Positions 25,528-37,804 are shown, counted from the stretch's first letter. The stretch is 64,000 nucleotides of DNA from Cristatella mucedo (GCA_009760855.2 WPIO01000076.1:1834501-1898500), one strand, 5' to 3'. Numbers and translations are program-made. Notes: generated by a model from the sequence alone, not told the origin.

Positions 25528-27808
25528 TCTTGCTCATTTTCAAGGAAATCACACCTATTAGTTTTACTCTCGATAAAAAGCAAGCTCCAGGGTTATGGTA
25601 GTCTATAGGACTTCATTTTTCATTTAGGTAAATGCCGATTATGTCGATGCGAATGCCTTTGCAGGGTGTTCGCACAGTCGTAGGGACATTGTGATGTAGC
25701 CTGCACCACAAATATTTAGCAAACATTATTTTACAATAAAGGAAGTCCTATGTCAAGATGTTTTAGATTTGATCGGATATTGTGGTATTATATGATAGGC
25801 ATATCAATATGTTTCTATTTATAATAATGAATATGTATAAAAGGAAGTCACATCTCCATTCTATTTACCAAATTTCTGTGGTGTTTGCTTCATATCATGA
25901 CTATGACCTAGTAACGAGTAGCCTTATATGTTTGTAGCTCTTCCGCGATTGATGTCACACTAATATCAGCTGGTAAGCCTCGTGTGATTGATGTAACTTT
26001 AAATTCTTCCATATTCTATTGATCTGGCACTGATCTAGTCCCATTTGAAGTATTTTTTGCTTGCTTGTTGAAATGCATCTGATTCTTAAAATTGTATGTG
26101 ATGGACTTCCTTAATTTGAAACTCGGATTTTAGAGCTTAAATCCTGGTGCTTAGATTGGATTCACTTACAGTTTTCCACAACAATGAGTGGGGGCATATC
26201 CAGGATTTTGCCAATTAGACAGCAGAAAACTTGATCCTAAATTAGCCTCTCATTAAAATCAAGTTCTAAATATAAATTCACGACCAGAGTTGAAACATTT
26301 TGGCAGCTTCCAAGGAAAATTGAGGACTTTCCTATAATTCAATCTCGTTAAGTGATGCGAAATCTCAAAGCTAGACTACCTTAAGTTCATAAACGTCGAT
26401 ACTAAGAGGTAAATGTAAATATTTGTTTCAAGATTCTTTACTTCTGACAATTTTAAAATGTGAAAGAAGTGCAACAACCAGCAGCAAATACTGTTAAATA
26501 ACAGGAATTGTGGGTTAAAAACTCGCCATAATCAGCTCATCTCATCCATGCTTTGAATTAATTTCCTAACGAAGCATGACACTGACAGCGGCGGTCAGAC
26601 GGAATCTTGCGAAATATAACGTCGGCGACATTATCATAAGTAATTTATTTTTGATCAGGAAGCATTGTCCACAAAATTTGAAATTACCTTTGGTTTGGTC
26701 CGAAGTCAAGATTAGGACAGTGCTTCGGCCTACAATAGGCTGACGATTGCCGGGCGCTTCGACGAATTCTTTATGGAACGCCTGAGTGATTGCATAAAAG
26801 CTTTATCTGCCTGGAGTAATATATGCAATTGATTTCCGAAGTTTGTGAAAGATTTTCAAGTACCAGAGCAGTACAAATGGCCACGAAGATGAAAATAATA
26901 AAGTGTTTTTAATCGCAATAAATCAGCAAGAGGTAGCTGATTTCTCCTCTTGAAAATTAAAAGCCAGCTTACGACCAATGTACATCCAGATTTCTACGCG
27001 ATAAGCGGAAAACTTGTGCTTCCTTGACGATGTAAAATTCTAACTAAGCGCATTATTCTTATGTAACCAAGCCTGCATGGACTTTCAGAAATGAGGTTAC
27101 TTAGCAGTAAATTTAATTATTGATATTTGTAATGACAGATAGACAAAATTCAGATTTGGCGGCTGCTGATAGAATCAGCCTCTAGCATTCCTAAGCGTCT
27201 GCCAATATTAATTTCAGAGAAAACAGTGTCGTTTTATCTGTTTGGTGACCCGAATACGATGCTTCCTGAATTTTTCGTGACGTTATAAAAACTAAGCCTA
27301 CATTGTAATTATTCACCTGGGTTTTAAATCATAAGAAACAGCCGCATGTCCATTTCTGTATGCTATTTACCAAGATCATATCTCTTTGCAGTCAGTGAGT
27401 GTCTCAGCAGGAATCCAGTTATGCATGAATCATGAATCTGGATAGCGACAAGGTTTCGCCAGCGTATAAGCAAAAATACGCTCACAGTAACCATCGTAGA
27501 CATACTTAGACGAGTGATTACGTGCACGAGCGTATCTTTGGATCGCCATTTCAATCGTGTTACCGAGAATCTAGCGGTAGCTAGAGGAAAGTCAAGTGAC
27601 TGCGGCCTCTCCATCGGCTGCGACCGCCGCCAGAGTTGGCTGAGTCAGATGACACTCGCAGCAGTAATTTAAAACTTTTTGAAGGATAAACAGTGGCAAG
27701 TTAGAAAATGTATTTGCCTTTTAGGAGAATTTCAGACCGCCTGGAAAATGCAGCTTATCTAGCAATTTATTCTGTTCCCACGTGTAGGGCTGGCTTTTAA
27801 GCTTTTAG
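23078..27808 (+). other. NRXN: Neurexin intron, 4.7 kb
   Basis: No mobile element is convincingly readable except a CT tract near 23190 and the AT/TG tract at 25204-25525. A short end segment near 24900-24960 is shared with 37010-37085 (ataaatgaggcggt) and may be a SINE relic. An extra stalk exon could hide here, but none could be fixed. Confidence 0.7.
25204..25525. repeat. Compound (AT)n-(TG)n microsatellite
   Basis: About 75 bases of AT alternation pass into about 245 bases of TG. The TG part is interrupted by GAG and by a recurrent 'tgttgtattttgttgtg' unit, nearly identical near 25433 and 25463 and partial near 25352. His-Thr and Cys-Val polymer frames here are artefacts. Confidence 0.97.
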
Positions 27809-28268
27809 TAGACGTTGTGCAATTTTCTACATTACAGATCCGAGTATGATGCCGCTGAAGCTTACTTCCACGCACGGACGTCTAGACGCCAGCACTTCGA
27901 TGACGATTTTCTCAGTCAGCAGCCGCGAGCTTGCGGAAGCTGGGAACGATGGTGACGTCACGTACGAGCAGAATAGTACGATTTCGACTTTTGATCTGAT
28001 GAAGAACATTCCTCTCGTGGGAGGCATTAGTGGGGCAGCATTTCTAACTGTGCTGCTCGTTGTGATAGTTGCCTGCAAACTGAGTAGAAAGGAGGGCGGT
28101 GCTTATAAGGTGAAGAAAAGCGTCACGCTCGACGGCGGCTTGCCGAGCGACACTAGCTGCAAGCGGCCGCTGGCAGCGTCACCCACCTCCGCTACGGCTG
28201 GTGGCAGTGCCGCTGCGTCCGTGACAGCTAACGGCAGCACAAAAAGCGTTAGAGAATGGTACGTTTAG
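27809..28268 (+). CDS. NRXN: Neurexin last exon: membrane span and cytoplasmic tail
   Basis: The frame gives a juxtamembrane ectodomain with one N-S-T sequon, then one hydrophobic span starting I-P-L-V-G-G-I-S-G and ending V-V-I-V-A-C. A 63-residue tail follows. It opens K-L-S-R-K-E-G-G-A-Y-K-V, the protein-4.1-binding motif of neurexins (RNRDEGSYxVDES type), continues Ala/Ser/Thr-rich, and ends E-W-Y-V. Vertebrate neurexins end E-Y-Y-V, a class II PDZ ligand; Caspr proteins share the 4.1-type motif but end differently. With the LNS6 exons upstream, neurexin is the clear call. The start at 27809 (cttttag) is chosen because it alone fits phase 2 of the previous exon. A stronger acceptor (attacag) at 27837 would need phase 1, and so an unseen exon. 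Stop TAG is at 28266-28268. Confidence 0.88.
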
Positions 28269-28414
28269 TGACCGCTCCCGGGGTCAAAGGGGATGACTCC
28301 TATCAAAGTTAATCTGAGCTGCTGCGGCTTTTGCTGCTTCGTGCGCCATTAGCGTGGCATCCACGCTACACATGGACGCCTGGGCGCGCAGGTGAAACAT
28401 CGAGCGTTGAATGC

Positions 28415-28420
28415 AATAAA
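28415..28420 (+). terminator. Neurexin polyadenylation signal
   Basis: AATAAA lies 147 bases after the stop codon, with a T-rich stretch following within 25 bases. It is the first canonical signal after the stop, so it is the likely end of the shortest transcript. Longer 3' ends are possible. Confidence 0.65.
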
Positions 28421-28555
28421 TCTTGTAAATTTATGAACGCGCGAAATCAGACAGTATAGTTTTGCTTTTAAATGGGTAGCTGGAGTATTTAAGGAACCGG
28501 CTTTGTTTAATTAATGCCATTTTGAAAAGAAAACCAAGTTATATATATATATATA

Positions 28556-28712
28556 ATTCATAAATAATTAATTTGTATAGCTCCCAAAGTGAACTTAATC
28601 TCTATTCATGCTCTTCATATACGCCACGAGGCTCGAGCCCACGACCTCAGCCGTCAAATTCATTCACCTTGACCTCGATTGGGCATGCACCTAAATACTG
28701 GGCCAAACCAGA
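28556..28712 (-). mobile_element. SINE with tRNA-like head and LINE A-like tail, copy 1
   Basis: Read on the minus strand, the head carries an A-box-like 'tggcccagtatttagg' and the B-box-like 'gtgggctcgagcctc'. The tail is 'agagattaagttcactttgg' followed by 'gctatacaaattaatt', a diverged form of the LINE family A 3' terminus. Related copies lie at 49662-49795 and 52703-52842. Confidence 0.65.
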
Positions 28713-28883
28713 GCGGCAGTTACTGCAAAGGTCGGAACCTGTTTGCAGTTGAGCGCTCTTTGTGAGCAGAATACTGCCTCATTTGGCTTGTGAAAAAGCC
28801 CGGTTCAATCAAATCGGAAGTCGAATCGACAGCCTTGATTATATAAGCCCGGGAGTTTCTTAAAATGCGAATGCCTAAAGTCT

Positions 28884-28999
28884 CACGGTAATAAAGCGCC
28901 TAAAAAGAGATTAAGTTCTCTGAGGGCACTTTATTAAGCGCATTATTATTATATTATTTTTATAATTATTACTTTATTATATTATTATTATTATTACTA
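28884..28999 (+). mobile_element. LINE family A, 3' stub
   Basis: 'aaagcgcctaaaaagagatt' and 'ctgagggcactttattaagc' are followed by an ATT-rich tail of about 60 bases. Only the last 60 bases of the element remain before the tail. Confidence 0.85.
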
Positions 29000-30290
29000 C
29001 GAGAGTGAGCTCTAAGCACCATAATAGTATAGCATTGTCACTAAGCATCCAGAATTTTGCTATTTTGCAGGTAACAGCTTTCCGATCGCAAAATTTGAAC
29101 GAGGCACCGTGTAATTTCATCTCGTTGCAGTTGAACTTGACTGCCACTGAACTCAACTTAATTTATTGGCAGCCTACGCTTAACACCCGCAAATTTGTTT
29201 TGCTTTATTGTGCAATTTGGCTCATCACGTGAGGCTTCCATAATGCTCTGAAAAATATTTACCCTAACCTTACTATTTTTTCGGCAAGTCGTTTTCGCTT
29301 GGCTTTAAAGGTTTTTAAACCTTTGAATTTGGCAATTGCAATTCGCTAGGATGGAGACAGTTTGTGATTAGAGGAAATGCGACCTAAAAGAAGAGCTCTG
29401 AATGATCAGCGAAACGCGCAACTACAGCTAAGATTATCGCTTGTAGCGTAGTTTTGCTCGAGTTAAAATCCTCCACTAATGTCCAGCACTTTGTTGAACC
29501 ATGTTATTATTAGACCTGGTCTGACACATGGTTCCATATGCCGAGACGCAATTTTCCTAAATTGTTCACAAGTTGAGGAGCTGATTTTTATTTCGAACGC
29601 GTACTGGCATGTCAGCAACTAAATGACTCACTGCTTCTGGAATCCGAGGCTATCATTGAACGCAGCAGCTTTTAGCATTCTCGAACAGTTCCGCTACTCG
29701 TTAAGCCAGAGATTTGCTGCCATTTTGGCTAGGCACTGACTGTCACTTCACTGAAGAGCGAGTTTGCTTGTTAGCTAGTCATATCCAGGTTTTCCTTGAG
29801 GCAAATCATTTGCATTGAGTTTTAAAGCACCTGGATAGTGAATAAGTTCTCTTAGGTTGCTATCGAAACGTCCAATAACTGATAAAATATCAAAAGCTGA
29901 ATTTATTGAGGAAGTGCTTACCATAGAGTTAACTGCTGTTTGAGTGATGGCAGTTTTTCAGTCGAAGTGATAAATGCTGGGTTGATGTTACGCAGTGACT
30001 TGATTATGATCAGGTACATTATCAATATGCCAGTCGCTAGCCCTTATGGTGAGTCCTACTCCGAAATGAAATTATTATTAAATAATCTCCCATTTTTACA
30101 GTGTTTCTCAATTGCAATAACTCACTCACAGCTCCAATAATTAATAAGGACATAACAGAAAGGAATACGCTCGCACTGTCCTAAGTCATCAAAGATTTAG
30201 CGAATCGTGCCACCTCGCGAAAGCCTAGGGCACGATGCACGCCGGCCTGGGGACAGATGCTTGGATGTCAGCCGTAGGAGATTTTGGTGC
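29000..30290. other. Unassigned intergenic stretch
   Basis: I see no gene, RNA or recognisable repeat here. Base composition is AT-rich and all frames are short. Confidence 0.5.
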
Positions 30291-30291
30291 T

Positions 30292-30660
30292 ACGGGTAAT
30301 AATAGCTATAAGAAGAATAGAAATAATAAGAATACATTTGTAAAGAAATCTCAAAGAACTGAATCTCTCTCTAGGAAATTTACAGATGGTGCATTTAAAG
30401 CATTACCAAATCTTTGGAGGTACCATCCCCAACCTGCAGGCACAGCAAGGAGCAGGCAGGAGCAGGTAAGCAGGTACATGTGCTTGAGGGACGAATTAAA
30501 ATGACCCACCAAATTCTGTAATACAAAGTGCATTTTAAGCTTCTTTTAAAATATTTCCATTTCAAAGGACGTCGTGACGCACGTCGATAGTGAGTTCTAG
30601 GCTTAGTTAAAGCAGTGGTGAGCTTATCTGTCAAATATTAAACTGGAGACTATAGCTGTC
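30292..30660 (-). mobile_element. LINE family A, diverged antisense 3' fragment
   Basis: It starts in an AATAATAG tail and contains 'aagaactgaatctctctcta', the complement of the family end. It runs to a diverged 'cgatagtgagttctaggct'. Mutations are numerous, suggesting an old copy. Confidence 0.65.
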
Positions 30661-30859
30661 TCAAAGCCTAAGTGAATTTTGGTAGCACGTACACGACCGC
30701 AGTGCATTATAACAGAATCCCCCAAAAAAATTTAATGAAACCTTTTAGTACTTTTTTTTACCTTTTTTAAACCTAGTGCAGCGCTATGCGCCATCGAAAT
30801 GCTAGCTTGGCTCTGCTAAAATCTTAACAATTCGTGGTGATTTTGAGCACTTCATTCAT

Positions 30860-32235
30860 GTCTACATTCAAGGATGCCACGAGTGACCTTATCCTGAAAT
30901 TAAGTCCAAGTTCAAGAAGACTACTAAATCTCCAGATCCTATTTCCACTCTCCTAGTTCTACGATGCTTACATCTGCTGCCTCCATTCATTACTAATACA
31001 TTTACTATGTCCTTTGCCTCAGGACATGTCCTTGCACATTTCAAAAAGACATTTTGGCCACTAATTAAAAAAAGCAACACTAGACCAAAAGCACTTGAGC
31101 AGTTTCCGTCCAGTCTCTATTCTCCTGTTCCCTTCAAAGACAACGGATCGACCTTTTGCAGACCAACGGAGCTTTTATATTGGAACCTCAACCCAGAAAG
31201 TAAGTTACAGTCTTGTTTTCTAGGTAATCAATCCACATAGTCAGAATTACTTACGATGTATAACAATCTTTTCGGGAATGCATACTTGAAAAAGTCTCTC
31301 AGTTTTTTTATATCTTATCTTTCGGCAGGGTTCGATATAATTGATCACAAGGTTTTTTGAGGGACTCCCATCTCGCTTGGGCATCAGTGGAACTGCACTG
31401 CAATGATTCAGGTTCTATTTCAGTGGGAGACTCCAGAGAATTTATCTGCACTGACAAAGATCATCCGAGTAACGACTTAAAATACGGAGTACCTCAAGGG
31501 TCTGTGCTCGGTCGGCTTCCTTTCATTGTTTATACACTCCCTCTCCCAAAAGTGATCGCTAAGCAGTTTATACATTCCCTCTTGTCGATGTGATCACAAA
31601 GCACAATCTAGGATTTCACTTCTACGCAGATGCCAATCTGTTTTACCGTGGCTTTGATCTCCCCTAACCCTCCAGCACCTTGAATTCTATACACACCCTG
31701 GATGCATGTATTGATGACATCCACGCATGGATGACAGCAAATCTTCTAGAATTGAATGACGGAAAAACTAACTTACTACTTTATAGGAATAACAATTATC
31801 ATTTACAAACTGGAAAACCTAAGGCTCAAAATCGGCTCCGCCACAATGCTTAGCTATCAAAACTATTCCCCACCGGGCGAAGAATCGTACAAACCGCTGG
31901 TCAGACTCGAATAATTTAGCCACACCTCGTACGAATCTCAAAACTTTTGGAGACCATGCCTTTAGTTCCTTTGCTTCCAAAGCCTGGAACTCACTGTCGA
32001 CGCACGTCATAACGTCCCGTGATATGAAGACATTTAAAAAGAATCTCAAAATGCGCGTTTTTACTACAGCATTTGGTGGATCTCAGTGATTCGTACTTCG
32101 GGTGCATGTACCTGCCTACACTATGCCTGCTGCTTGTAGATGTTACCACCAAAAATTTGGTAATGCCTTATATGCAGCATTTGTAAAGTGCATAAAGAGT
32201 AATCCAGTTCTCCCAGGTAGCTATATAAATGTATT
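30860..32235 (+). mobile_element. LINE with RT fragments, sense copy
   Basis: The copy runs from 'gatgccacgagtgacctta' through G-V-P-Q-G-S-V-L-G (31480-31510, the RT motif before the catalytic loop). A decayed F-Y-A-D-A-N-L-F loop lies near 31620, and I-D-D-I-H-A-W-M near 31715. A C-terminal S-F-G-D...W-N-S-L-analog (31930-32000) and a 3' end near 32235 follow. Parts are deleted, including most of the region between 31800 and 31860, and the frame is broken. Confidence 0.75.
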
Positions 32236-32284
32236 ATTGTAATTATCTCTTGTTGAGCATGTACGAAGTCTATGTGTCATATTC

Positions 32285-32775
32285 CACGGTGACCTATTCT
32301 TGGACGACCACATCAGCTCACAGTAATGTCTTCCTTCTTCACATGCATAACATTGCTAAAATTCGGACTTGCTTAGACAGGGATACTACATCAAAACTGA
32401 TCAAGGAATTTGTGGCATCCCGTCTCGACTTCTGCGACTCAATGCTTGTTGGTCTGCCGGCTTGTGCAATCAGGTGCCTAAAGTTGGTGCAAAACTTCGA
32501 AGCTAGGCTCGTCTGTCGCGAGCTTGGATGGTATTTAAGAAGAAGCTTAGAACGCCTTTTGATTACAGCATTTAGCGATTTCTCTGATGGCGCTATAACA
32601 AATGTATTATTGTTATTCTTATTATATTTGTCCTTCGCTTGCATACGCCTGCTTGCACTATGCATGCAGCTTGTGAAAGCTACCACCAATTATTTGGTCA
32701 TGATTTTTGTACATCATCTGTAAAGTGTTAAAAAGAGATTCAGTTCTCTGAGCGTGCTCTATAAATGCATCAGCA
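32285..32775 (+). mobile_element. LINE family A, internally deleted sense copy
   Basis: One 164-codon frame includes H-N-I-A-K-I-R-T-C-L-D-R-D-T-T, F-V-A-S-R-L-D-F-C-D-S and A-R-L-V-C-R-E-L. It then jumps directly to the extreme C-terminus. The roughly 400 bases between are missing compared with 56162-56632 read in sense. The 3' end block follows near 32735. Confidence 0.8.
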
Positions 32776-33426
32776 TTATTATTGCAATGGATTCATGCAT
32801 TTGCCCAAGCGTTGCAATCGACTGCTGTAAATTTCTAGAGACTTTAGGTTGCCATTGGGTTAAAAGAGCTGGACCACGCCTTAAGCACGCTGCTTTGGAA
32901 TACCTAATCTACAACTTTGGCTTCGAGCGGCCTATTTGTGATCCATAATCAACATTTTCAGTACATAACATGGCCAACGTTTTTTAGCTTGTGGTATACG
33001 CCCAAGCCATTGCTATCGATTATCCAGCAGTTTCCGCGATCAAGTATGAGCAAATGCGTTTCACAGGCATAAAAAAGAGTATACTGCCAAAAGAACTGGA
33101 ACTGGAAACTTCAACCTCCTATTTTCCGCCTTCGTTCAACGGACCATAACTGAGTGTCATATTGTCCTTAGTCATTGCTGTAGATTGTCGTGCATTGTTT
33201 AAAAATTAACTTTAAAAACGCATGAAAATTAAATGATCGCACTTTTAAGATAGGTTCACGTTATATTCAATGAGAATTGGAGCTTCGTACAGCTGAATTC
33301 CGGTCAATTCCCGCGGATTGTGGCTTGGAGCCATGTTATTGCAGTCAATTGCAGTACATCGCCCGAGGCAATTGTAATGAAAAGACGCGAGTACACTTAA
33401 AATGAAGAGTTTATTAAATTTAAATA

Positions 33427-33550
33427 GTGCTTAATAATAATAAAAATAATAATGCACTTGATAAAGCGTCCTCAGAGAAATCAATCTCTTTCTAGGCGCT
33501 TTAGATTTGCTGCAAAGGGAAGTGCGATTGAATAGTAAGTAAAATCATGA
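33427..33550 (-). mobile_element. LINE family A, 3' stub
   Basis: 'aataatgcacttgataaagc' and 'ctttctaggcgctttag' give the complement of the family end with its ATT tail. The element stops after about 100 bases. Confidence 0.85.
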
Positions 33551-33939
33551 CCATTTCCTTCGAGTCTATACCTGGAAGCTTAGAAAAGCAAGGGCTTCTG
33601 CTTTGACTCGAAAAATGAAGTGCTACTGGTCAGACCCAAAATAGACTTACACGACGGTCAACAATTTTCCGGCTATTGCTAATAGGTGTCAGTCATAAGT
33701 TGTTTACTGCTCGGCTGAAAAGTGTTCAGCCATTTTAATTAAAAGAATTGAGCACATTCGATCCTCCATGGAGCCCCCCTCCGAATAAAGCGAACGCTGA
33801 ATTGCAATTGACAATTACACAACCTGTGACCTTCCTTAAAAGATTGTCCGATGTTTCTTCAAGTGATTTAGCTAGCAGTGCTTCTCGGGATAATGGGGAT
33901 ATACCCAGGCCCTTCAAACGACTATCGTTAGACCGATAC

Positions 33940-35080
33940 TAACAAGTTCTGGATTACATACACAGGTCCTTGCAAACTATTGCCCAGTTTTCCTTCTTCC
34001 TGTTTTTTCAAAGATTCTTGAAAAAACTGTCGCTAAACACCTAGTATCACACGTTGAAAAGAATAAAATATTGGAAAAATTTCAATAGGGGTTCCAGTGG
34101 CAGCACTATGCTGAAGCTGCTCTCTTCTGCGTAACCAATACAATCCTATGCAGCAATGACGACGGGAATGTCACTGCACTGACTCAGTTAAATCATCTTA
34201 TCAGCTGCCTTCGGCACTCTTGATCACGATGTCCTACTTGAATGATAGAGAGCAACTATAGGTCTGTCAGACGAGGCACTCGCAGGGCAGTTTAAGTCGT
34301 TCAATCCATGTCGAATGGAGGTCAGGCCTTATTCACCAGACCTGTGGTGTTCCTTCAGGGTCTGTCCTCGCTCCGTCGCTATTCTCAATTTGTACTCAAC
34401 CTCTGGGGAAAGTGATTAAGGCCCACGGAATAGGACATTGCTTTTATGCTGACGATGCTCAGCTATATTTGTCATTTAAACTGTCGGAATGTGCTGCAAC
34501 AACAAATAAACTGAATGCTTGCCTTGCCGACATCCGATCATACATGTCGGAAGATTTATTGAAACTAAATGACGATAAAAATGAACTGCTGCTCATAGGT
34601 CACCCTAAGCATGTGGTTAAACTAGAAGGCTTTTAATTCTCTTCTAATACTCGACGCTGTTGTGCGACCATCTCCACCCGCTCGGAATTTAGGCATCGTC
34701 TTCTACAGCTGGATGGATTTAAAAGATTCATTACAAATATTGCTGCAGCAGCTAGCCGTCACACGCGACTTCTATCACAGATTAGGAACTGTCTTCTACC
34801 GTGGCTTGCCAAAAATTTAACTAGCTTCTTATTTCTTCTTTGGCTAGATTATTGTAGTTACCTTTTACACGAGTTAACAAAATCCCAATCGGCCAATGCA
34901 GTTGGTTATGAATACTGCTGGACGGCTAATTTGCAAATCCTAGAGGTCTGACCACGTGTTTCATTTGCTAAAACAGCTAGGATGGCTGCCGGTTGATCGA
35001 CGGATAAAAAGAAAAGTTCTTCTGCTGACCCACAAGGCCCGCCATGGGTTGGCTTTATTGTATAACAGTCTCTCCGGCGG
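33940..35080 (+). mobile_element. LINE family B, RT domain
   Basis: This is the longest RT region in the window. It shows S-K-I-L-E-K-T-V-A-K-H near 34010, the G-V-P-S-G-S-V-L motif near 34350, and an intact-looking catalytic loop ([11 protein letters not shown]) near 34445. [11 protein letters not shown] lies near 34570, and Q-L-G-W-L-P-V-D-R-R-I-K near 34975. Stops and frameshifts lie between. A SINE-bearing insertion separates it from its C-terminus at 35527. Confidence 0.8.
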
Positions 35081-35337
35081 CGGCAGCTCTTGTGGGAGTC
35101 TCAGGCAGACGCAGCAGGCAAACGTTGGTGTTAAACGAGACTCTCTTTAATTACTCTCAACTCGTATATATATGAGCTCGACCAATCGCAGAAGATGACA
35201 TGAAATACAACATGCATTAGTGGTTCGCTGTGCTGCGTCTATTGCTTAACTATTGGCCGGAGGTGAGGCATGTACATTCGTGTCAAGGCGCTTGGCTAAT
35301 TACAACAGCAGAAGCCACAAGGGAACACAGCAGGTCC

Positions 35338-35526
35338 TTAAATAAATAAATAAATCCTAGCTGATTAAACAGCCTCTTTTTGCATAGCGACGGAAGAGCC
35401 TTTTACGGCTATCACCACCGCTTGCAGTGGCGATAAGGGATCGCCCACCGCAGGAATCAAACCCACGACCTCGGGACCGAGGTCGTGAAAGCCACCGCCT
35501 TACCTAGTGTGCCATCACGGCTCACC
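35338..35526 (-). mobile_element. tRNA-derived SINE, copy 1
   Basis: Read on the minus strand it begins 'ggtgagccgtgatggcacac', with a pol III A-box-like 'tggcacactaggt' and a B-box 'ggtttgattcc'. Between the boxes is a perfect 11-base inverted repeat (cacgacctcgg / ccgaggtcgtg). A roughly 100-base body follows, with an ATTT-repeat tail. The second copy is at 45606-45785. It is inserted in a LINE family B element. Confidence 0.8.
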
Positions 35527-35960
35527 ACCCCTTCATACCTAGGTGAACTGATGTACCAGTTTCAGCATCCTCTTGCCCTCAGGTCCTCTATGGACAGTAC
35601 ATTAGCTGTTCCATTTCTCCACTTAAAGACAATTGGCGACAGAAGCTTTTGCTCTGCAACTCACTTCAGCGATTCTTAAGCAGCGACAACTACTCTCCGG
35701 CTGCTGCTGACTATGGCAAATCCTTTCCAGCCGTCGTGATATATATCCAGCCGTCGTCTATGTCTATGCTACTCCCAACCTCAACTGCTCTCCTGACTCA
35801 GCTGTGCTTCTCGCTTTCTCTTTGTAGGGTGAGGTGGAGTCTGTTGGCTACAGAATGGGTTCCGAAAGCTGCTTATGCTGTGAGTGTGCTATATAAAGCT
35901 CTCCAGAGTAAAACTCACATAGTCTTTGTGGAGTTACAGACCGAGATTACATTATTTTAG
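35527..35960 (+). mobile_element. LINE family B, C-terminus and 3' end
   Basis: It continues the element cut at 35080: Y-L-G-E-L-M-Y-Q-F and F-L-H-L-K-T-I-G-D-R-S-F-C-S-A-T, the usual C-terminal pattern. The 3' region then follows, shared with 1541-1850 and 38395-38720, ending at 'gttacagaccgagattacat'. Confidence 0.75.
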
Positions 35961-37800
35961 GCATGTCTGACGTGATTCCAGAAGCACTCAAATTTTATCA
36001 CATCTCCATATTCTGCGAAGCCTTCCCATCAAGCACTGCACTTTCACTTTCACTATTGGGTCAATTCTTTTCAGGGTTTTTTATTCTCTCGTGCCGGCTT
36101 TCCCTTTCCGGCTGAATTCTCTCGTCCCTACTGAATAGTCGCCTTGTCGCTTCCTCGTGCTCGTGCTCTACTCCTCTGACTCGTTTTTAGGCATTTTGCC
36201 TCGAACCAAAACCACAACAGTTTCACTTGCTATGCTTGCAATTCGCGAATGGTTTCAAAGCTTAGATATTGCTATCCACTGATGCAAACACAGTAACCAA
36301 CTTCAAGACACGTGAAATGGAGCTAAAAGACACGATTAATTACCGTATTTCTTACGGGCGACTGAATTGTCGTGCAAGGGCTACTAAATGCTGAAGTACT
36401 GTATGCTATTATTACTAATCAGATGAAACGACTATTCATGCTGTCTTAAGATATATTTACATAAATTTGCGTATTGTTTATACTTAAAGTAATCTGGTCC
36501 AACGGCAATGTAAATAATAGTTATAACGTAAATGAAAGTAAATGTACTATTATAAGTATTATTATTATTATTATTATGAGAGAGTTTTGTGGCCATGCTC
36601 CGTCTTGCTTGCTTCTGCAGTCATTTCGGAGAGCTGCCATCACGGCTGCATATCCTGGCATACTTATCCTGACACAAACACTTACTGAAGCCTGACGGTA
36701 TGTGCTCAAGTTATTCAACTTAAGAAAGCCAAACATGCTTACTGGCTCTTTGATGCTATCCTTTGACCTAACTGAGTTGATCAGCAACTTGCCCTATGAT
36801 GCTTAAAGTAAAATTGCCTGCAGTACAGGTTTCAGGCACCTTAGCTCGGCCCTGGTAAACTTTCGTGGAAAAGCCTTCTCAAATGCCGTCCTGCGACCTG
36901 GATGATATCGCAGCTCCACCCCCAAAATAAGATCGCATCTCCCTGGGTAAAGTACTTACTTTTTATGACCAAGGTTTTGGGTTCAAGTCATGCAGCAGTA
37001 TATGGCCCACTGCACCCGTCAGTTGCCGTTAAGGCCCTGCTGCCACAATATAAATGAGGCGGTTTGACCGGCTAACCTTCACTTTTTCGCTGCAAATTAG
37101 AGGCTCAATGGCTTCTCTGAAATCTTTTTTTGAGCCTATGTTTTTATACTGACTTTTTTTGTTTTAATGGCACTAGTTCAACGATTTGGGTTGTCGGACG
37201 CAGTGGTCCGGGGAGTGCTGCCTGGAAGCTTCTATTGATACTAAAGAACAGAAATTACAGTTTTCACAACCAGATGCCATATTGGAGCAGCACTCATCCA
37301 GTCCAACTCATTTGTAATTGAACGCAATTAATCGCTCTTTTATAAAACCTAAAGATATGATCGTCTGATCAAATGTTAACAACCCCATCTTAAAACCGAC
37401 TGGTGTGCTGACCATGTCAGCCAAAGAGGCCCGAGACTTTAGCAGCCTTTCAAGCCATTAGTACACGTTGGTTTACCCTTTCTTAGGAAACACACGTGGC
37501 AAAGCTAGCTGAAGAGCAAGCCTTCATTGTCGCATAGTCTTTCGGCGAATACTTGTCTGATTCTGTCTGTGTGATGCTAGATTTAGCCAAGTACCCTGGC
37601 AAGCCTTGTGTATTAGTGAATTGTCACTGTTTGAATAATATTCAGGTCTTCGGTGCTGTGCAATGTCCTGCACTTTATGGCAGTAATCAGAATGTAGATA
37701 CGTTTGCATGAATGTCTGTATTATATTAGAATAACTCAATCATTCATTTGTATAGCGTTCAGTGCTGTCAGCTCCATCCATTGCCGACGTCTCCTTGTAC
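35961..37800. other. Unassigned stretch with a SINE-like patch
   Basis: No gene is recognised. An ATT tract lies near 36560. At 36930-37085 there is a B-box-like 'gggttcaagtc' and an end segment similar to one near 24930, which may be a third, degenerate SINE family. The rest is unassigned. Confidence 0.4.
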
Positions 37801-37804
37801 GGCA

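Noticed and set aside
25079-25608. His-Thr and Cys-Val polymer frames up to 157 codons
   Set aside because: They read through a TG/AC microsatellite; the frames at 59163-59577 and 59692-60413 are the same artefact.
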